Assembly (NCBI GenBank): GCA_002429045.1
Contig: DIYM01000147.1
Span: 1 to 7,545 of the forward strand
Source of the DNA: Phycisphaerales bacterium UBA6054
Lineage (GTDB): Bacteria > Planctomycetota > Phycisphaerae > Phycisphaerales > UBA1924
DNA: 7,545 nucleotides
Reading direction: 5' to 3'
The notes beneath the pieces were generated by a model. It ran no database searches and was not told where the DNA came from. It saw only the letters and a list, made by a program, of their open reading frames with translations. This document shows, in pieces, positions 4,342 to 7,545 of this stretch. Position 1 is the first letter of the stretch; each line of letters starts with the position of its first letter. Both the position numbers and the translations under genes were made by a program.

Positions 4342-6648
4342 TCAGGGGCAACCGGCGTTGAACGCGGTGATGTACGCGGAGATGTCGAAGAAGTTCAGGC
4401 TCCCGAACGGGGCGGCCAGATCGGCCGACGCGTCGCCGGCGTTGAAGGCGGCGATGTACGCGGAGATATCGAAGAAGTTCAGCGTGCCGAAGGGTGCCGC
4501 GAAGTCCGCGACGCAATCGGGCGTGTCCTCGCAATCGAGGAACGTCAGATCGAACGCGTCGACGCCCGCCTCGATCACCGAGCCGGCGCCCGCGTCCTCG
4601 GCGATGAAACGCACACGCGTGGTTTCGCTCGGCGTGATGATGTCGGCGACACGGAAGCTGCTGGGGATCCAGCCGCCGCGGGTCCCTTCGCCCGCGGGCC
4701 CGACGACCTCGACGGTTGACCACGACGCCCCGTTGTTACCCGAGACCTGCACGGTGAAGACGTCCTCGTTGGGGGACGCACCGGCGGCGTTGTTGTACCA
4801 CCGGTCGTATGAGATGTACGCGTCGCCGGCGCCCGTGGTGTCGAGCGTGGGCGAGGTGAGGATGGTCTGCCCGCCGTCGACATCGGTGTTGCCCGCGCCG
4901 TTGCCTGTGACGTAGCAGAACCCGGAGCCGTCGGAATCGGAGGCGGGGTCGCCGCGCCCGCCGCCGCCGCTCGGGATGGCCCGCTGCCACCGCCCGCTAT
5001 CGGCGCCGCTCACCGGGCCGGAGACCGACCAGCCCTGGTTGGTCTGGAAGCTGTCGGCGAACACGGTGTCCTGCTGCGATGCGACGATGAACTCGAGCGC
5101 GTCGGACGGGCCGCCCGCGGGGGCGAAGACCTGCCCGCCCCCCGAGGTGGTCACCCGGAAGTAGGCGAACACCTGGCTGTCGCAGGCGACCCGGGGGAGC
5201 TGCGCGGTGTACGTGCCGTCGCCGTTGTCCGAGGCGTCGACGGTGGCCTGCCCCTGGGCCGTGGTGACCACGAGTTCGACATCGCTGACCGTGGTGCCCG
5301 CCCGGACGGTGACTCCGACGGAGAGCGGCCCGCCGCCGGCGGGGTCGATGACGGTCGGGACGGTGCCCCGGATGCTCGCGACGGCGGAGATCGGCTCGGC
5401 GTCGAGCCTGAGCATGAACAGCCCGCGCTCGATATCGGAGACGATGATCGTGCCCGAGGGGAAGTAGGGGTAGCTCGACCAGGCCCCGTTGAACGAGACG
5501 CCGTTGGACTCGGGGCGTGTGTCGAAGAACGCCAGCTCGACGGGGTTCTCGGGGTCGAGCGCGTCGAACACGCGGAGCCCCGATGTGTAGTTCGACTGGT
5601 AGATCAGCCCGTCGCGGACGTAGAGGTTGTGGTCGATCGAAGGCAGCCCGGTCGTGAAGGTGCCGACGAGGAACGGGTTTGCCGGGTCTTCGACGTTGAT
5701 GATGCGGGTGGTTGTGACGGGCACGGTCGAACCCTCGTCGAGTTCGTCGTTGAGGTAGAGGTACCTTTGGTCGTCGCTGAGCCAGACCTGGTGCGCGTAG
5801 CCCGCCTGCGGGTAGAACAGGGTCGAGAGGACCTGCGTGTTGCTGGGGTCGGTCACATCGACGATGCGCAGCCCGGTGGACGTGAAACCGCCATCGAAGC
5901 CGGCGCCGCAGAACGCCAGCTCGCGTCCGGCGAACGGGCCGGACCGCATGGTCGCGACCTGGGCGTCGTGGACGTACATATCGGTCCAGCCCCCGTTGAA
6001 GGAGGGCAGCTGCGGATCGGAGAGATCGATGTTGATCAGCCCCCCGTTGCCGACGTTGGCGCCGCAGATCCACAGCGAGCCGGTCTCCTCGTTGGAGACG
6101 ATGTTGTGGGTGGTCGAGTAGCCCCCGCTGGTCCAGTTTCGGACGAGGGTGACATTGCCCGAATCGATCTGGCGGAGGTCCATGACCTGGATGCCCGACC
6201 CGCCCTCGGAAACGCCGTACGCGTACTCGCCGACGACCTTGACGTCGTGCCAGTCGGAGATGGGCCCGACGATGGTCTCGACGACGACCGGGTTCGTGGG
6301 GTCGGTGATCTCGACGAAGCCGAACCCGCCGTACAGCCCCATGATCGCGTACTCGCGACCGGACGGGGAGACGTAGCCCCAGCAGTCGTTGCCCAACTGG
6401 GAGTTGACACCGGTGAAGTTGTTCAGGGGGACGCGGGAGAGGCATGTCATCCCGGAACTGTCGAACCCCCCATCGCGGGGGATGGGGTCGCCGAGGCGCC
6501 AGATATCGCCGTGCACGGGCGTGAGCTTGTCCTTGAGCTTGCGGAGGTCCGGGTCGGCGGCCGATACGGCGCCCGCGGCGAACGCGATCGCGGAGGCGGA
6601 AAGAACGAATGCCGAGACCCCGAGGGGGGTCGTGCGGGAAGGGGTCAT
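4342..6648 (-). CDS. Choice-of-anchor B family (LVIVD-repeat) secreted protein with Ig-like, MAM-like and dockerin-like modules
   Basis: The predicted protein has 768 residues. Residues 1-30 are a signal peptide ending AVSA. Residues about 45-415 match the choice-of-anchor B domain, a predicted beta-propeller of LVIVD-type blades, through N-D-C-W-G-Y (87-92), D-W-H-D-V-K-V-V-G-E-Y-A-Y (132-144), T-H-N-I-V-S-N-E-E-T-G (180-190), V-H-D-A-Q (226-230), Y-A-H-Q-V-W-L (284-290), N-D-E-L-D-E (300-305), I-D-H-N-L-Y (338-343) and F-N-G-A-W-S-S-Y-P-Y-F-P-S-G (386-399). About 420-525 is an Ig-like module (DGTYTAQLP...C). About 528-706 is a jelly-roll, MAM-like module. Residues 712-768 are the dockerin-like doublet. 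A GAGAGG ribosome-binding site 8 nt before ATG 6648 fixes the start. The family's biochemical role is unknown; the name reflects members that share the domain but differ in C-terminal sorting tails. A surface-located protein is inferred. Confidence 0.9.
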   Translation of the reverse strand: MTPSRTTPLGVSAFVLSASAIAFAAGAVSAADPDLRKLKDKLTPVHGDIWRLGDPIPRDGGFDSSGMTCLSRVPLNNFTGVNSQLGNDCWGYVSPSGREYAIMGLYGGFGFVEITDPTNPVVVETIVGPISDWHDVKVVGEYAYGVSEGGSGIQVMDLRQIDSGNVTLVRNWTSGGYSTTHNIVSNEETGSLWICGANVGNGGLINIDLSDPQLPSFNGGWTDMYVHDAQVATMRSGPFAGRELAFCGAGFDGGFTSTGLRIVDVTDPSNTQVLSTLFYPQAGYAHQVWLSDDQRYLYLNDELDEGSTVPVTTTRIINVEDPANPFLVGTFTTGLPSIDHNLYVRDGLIYQSNYTSGLRVFDALDPENPVELAFFDTRPESNGVSFNGAWSSYPYFPSGTIIVSDIERGLFMLRLDAEPISAVASIRGTVPTVIDPAGGGPLSVGVTVRAGTTVSDVELVVTTAQGQATVDASDNGDGTYTAQLPRVACDSQVFAYFRVTTSGGGQVFAPAGGPSDALEFIVASQQDTVFADSFQTNQGWSVSGPVSGADSGRWQRAIPSGGGGRGDPASDSDGSGFCYVTGNGAGNTDVDGGQTILTSPTLDTTGAGDAYISYDRWYNNAAGASPNEDVFTVQVSGNNGASWSTVEVVGPAGEGTRGGWIPSSFRVADIITPSETTRVRFIAEDAGAGSVIEAGVDAFDLTFLDCEDTPDCVADFAAPFGTLNFFDISAYIAAFNAGDASADLAAPFGSLNFFDISAYITAFNAGCP
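4345..4515 (-). other. Dockerin-like tandem doublet of the choice-of-anchor B protein
   Basis: Residues 712-768 hold two nearly identical 28-residue halves: D-F-A-A-P-F-G-T-L-N-F-F-D-I-S-A-Y-I-A-A-F-N-A-G, then D-L-A-A-P-F-G-S-L-N-F-F-D-I-S-A-Y-I-T-A-F-N-A-G-C-P at the very C-terminus. The DNA copies are offset by 84 bp (for example GATGTACGCGGAGAT at 4369 and again at 4453). Both halves use the longer APFG loop, without the calcium ligands expected at loop positions 3 and 5. Confidence 0.75.
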
Positions 6649-6784
6649 GCTGTCATCCTCTCTGGGCGGGCATGCCGCAGAACGCGGGCCCGGTTGGGGG
6701 TCTGAGGCTCACGTGTATCCGTGCGCGGACGCGGTTCGGTTTCAGGATTCGCAACCCCGGGCCCGCGGCGACGAAGAATGGGGC
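6649..6784. promoter_or_regulatory. Divergent intergenic region between two secreted-protein genes
   Basis: This 136-bp gap lies between the start of the minus-strand 768-aa gene and the start of the plus-strand gene at 6785, so it should hold both promoters. It is GC-rich. I see a CACGTG hexamer near 6710 and the ribosome-binding site of the 768-aa gene at the left end, but no convincing -35/-10 pair on either strand. Assignment is by arrangement only. Confidence 0.4.
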
Positions 6785-7545
6785 ATGAATGCCCCCGGTG
6801 CCATCGGTGTGTCGGCCTTGGTCGCGTTGATGGCGGGTCTCTCGCCCGCGCCCGCCCCAGATGATCCGCGCGCCGGGTTTTCGGACGGGCGGTCCGAGGA
6901 CAGCGGCAACGCCCCGCCCCCTCGCCGGTCGTTGCTGCTGATCGAGGACGCGACCGTTCCCGATATGCGTGTCCGCTGGCGTGCGTTGGGAGAGGTCGTC
7001 GACGTTCGAGGGCCTCGCCCGTTCGGTGCGCCGGACGAGGCGGTGCTCTTCGAGGGTACGAACATCGCCGGGTCCGTCTCGCTGGGCGGCACCAGGCTGC
7101 GCACCGGGCAGGGCGACCCCAACGGGGCGATCCTCCGGGTCGAGATCCGCAAGCACGTCGAGGCCCGCGCCCTGTTCCCGGGGGTCGAACCCGGCTCCAC
7201 GTTCACCCTCGAGGTGACCGGCGTGCGGTTCAACCAGCCCGTGCGGGTCGTGGAACGCACGGCGTTGATGCACCTGCGGTACTCCAAGGCGGACGTGCAG
7301 GCGTGCGCTCTGCCGCCCAGCGCGACGAGCCAGTTTCTGCTCGCCGACCCCGGGGACACGCTGGGGGGGATGGTCGCGTCCGGGATCAATGCCACGCCGG
7401 GCGGGCTGTCGGGCGCGGAGGGCGCCGGATCGGTCGAGGCCCACGTCGATGGCGAGGGGTTTGTGACGCTCTCCGTCGAACTGCCGTACGGCATGCTGCG
7501 ACACCTCCAGGACCCGTGGGCCAGCGAACTGCCCGGGACGTTCTT
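6785..7545 (+). CDS. Secreted protein of unknown function (partial, runs off right edge)
   Basis: From ATG 6785 the frame is open for 253 codons to the window end, with GC-rich third positions throughout. Opposite-strand frames over the same DNA read as Arg/Pro/Ser-rich shadows. Residues 1-24 form a signal peptide (MNAPGAIGVSALVALMAGLSPAPA). A short Asp/Pro/Arg-rich linker follows to about 48. A region rich in predicted beta strands then begins at SLLLIEDATVPDMRVRW and includes EAVLFEGTNIAGSVSLGG (about 85-102), GAILRVEIRKHVEARALF (114-131) and GSTFTLEVTGVRFNQPVRVVE (137-157). One cysteine lies at 174. No family signature or catalytic motif is recognised. There is no in-frame upstream ATG, and the ribosome-binding site is weak (GAAGAA about 8 nt upstream), so the exact start is less certain than the frame. 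It is transcribed divergently from the 768-aa gene. Confidence 0.72.
   Translation, partial: MNAPGAIGVSALVALMAGLSPAPAPDDPRAGFSDGRSEDSGNAPPPRRSLLLIEDATVPDMRVRWRALGEVVDVRGPRPFGAPDEAVLFEGTNIAGSVSLGGTRLRTGQGDPNGAILRVEIRKHVEARALFPGVEPGSTFTLEVTGVRFNQPVRVVERTALMHLRYSKADVQACALPPSATSQFLLADPGDTLGGMVASGINATPGGLSGAEGAGSVEAHVDGEGFVTLSVELPYGMLRHLQDPWASELPGTF

Noticed and set aside
3175..4719. Long plus-strand frame opposite the 880-aa gene
   Set aside because: Its repetitive VPPS/RRVVTAPP text mirrors the repeats on the other strand, and it crosses a terminator and two 3'/5' gene boundaries. It is a shadow frame.
6653..7504. 283-aa minus-strand open frame at the right end
   Set aside because: Its composition is Arg/Pro/Gly-rich with no signal peptide or motif. 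The plus-strand frame from 6785 has a signal peptide, alternating beta-strand pattern and better third-position GC bias.

Overview
The window is GC-rich with strongly G/C-biased third codon positions. Two neighbouring genes end in the paired 'NFFDI.AYI..FNAG..' / 'NAGCP' tail that NCBI calls a GC-type dockerin. That tail is typical of Phycisphaerae (Planctomycetota), and together with the signal-peptide-bearing exoproteins it suggests a phycisphaeral planctomycete chromosome. This taxonomic call is inference from protein style, not a database match.

Layout, left to right. (1) Positions 1-1151, minus strand: a DoxX-like four-helix membrane protein, followed with a GTGA start/stop overlap by the N-terminus of a second, single-pass membrane protein that runs off the left edge. 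These look like a translationally coupled pair. (2) Positions 1347-1428, plus strand: a complete tRNA-Leu (anticodon TAG), then a small trailer hairpin and a strong GC hairpin. (3) Positions 1500-4142, minus strand: a secreted 880-aa beta-repeat protein with about 3.5 tandem copies of a 179-residue unit and a C-terminal dockerin-like doublet. (4) Positions 4342-6648, minus strand: a 768-aa secreted 'choice-of-anchor B' (LVIVD-repeat type) protein with an Ig-like linker, a jelly-roll/MAM-like module and the same kind of dockerin-like doublet. An intrinsic terminator lies just downstream. (5) From 6785 to the right edge, plus strand: the first 253 residues of a secreted protein I do not recognise, transcribed divergently from the previous gene.

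The common theme of the centre is export. Two unrelated ectodomains carry the same class of C-terminal tail, consistent with one surface-sorting or scaffold system handling both. They do not look like one operon, because a good intrinsic terminator and 199 bp separate them. I see no mobile element, CRISPR array, defence cassette or rRNA. The gene-free stretches (1152-1346, 4143-4341, 6649-6784) are all under 200 bp and hold only the ribosome-binding sites, terminators and poorly defined promoter regions described below. I found no clear new multi-gene system. The best leads are the long near-identical intragenic repeats, the non-canonical dockerin loops, and an acidic insertion inside the DoxX fold.
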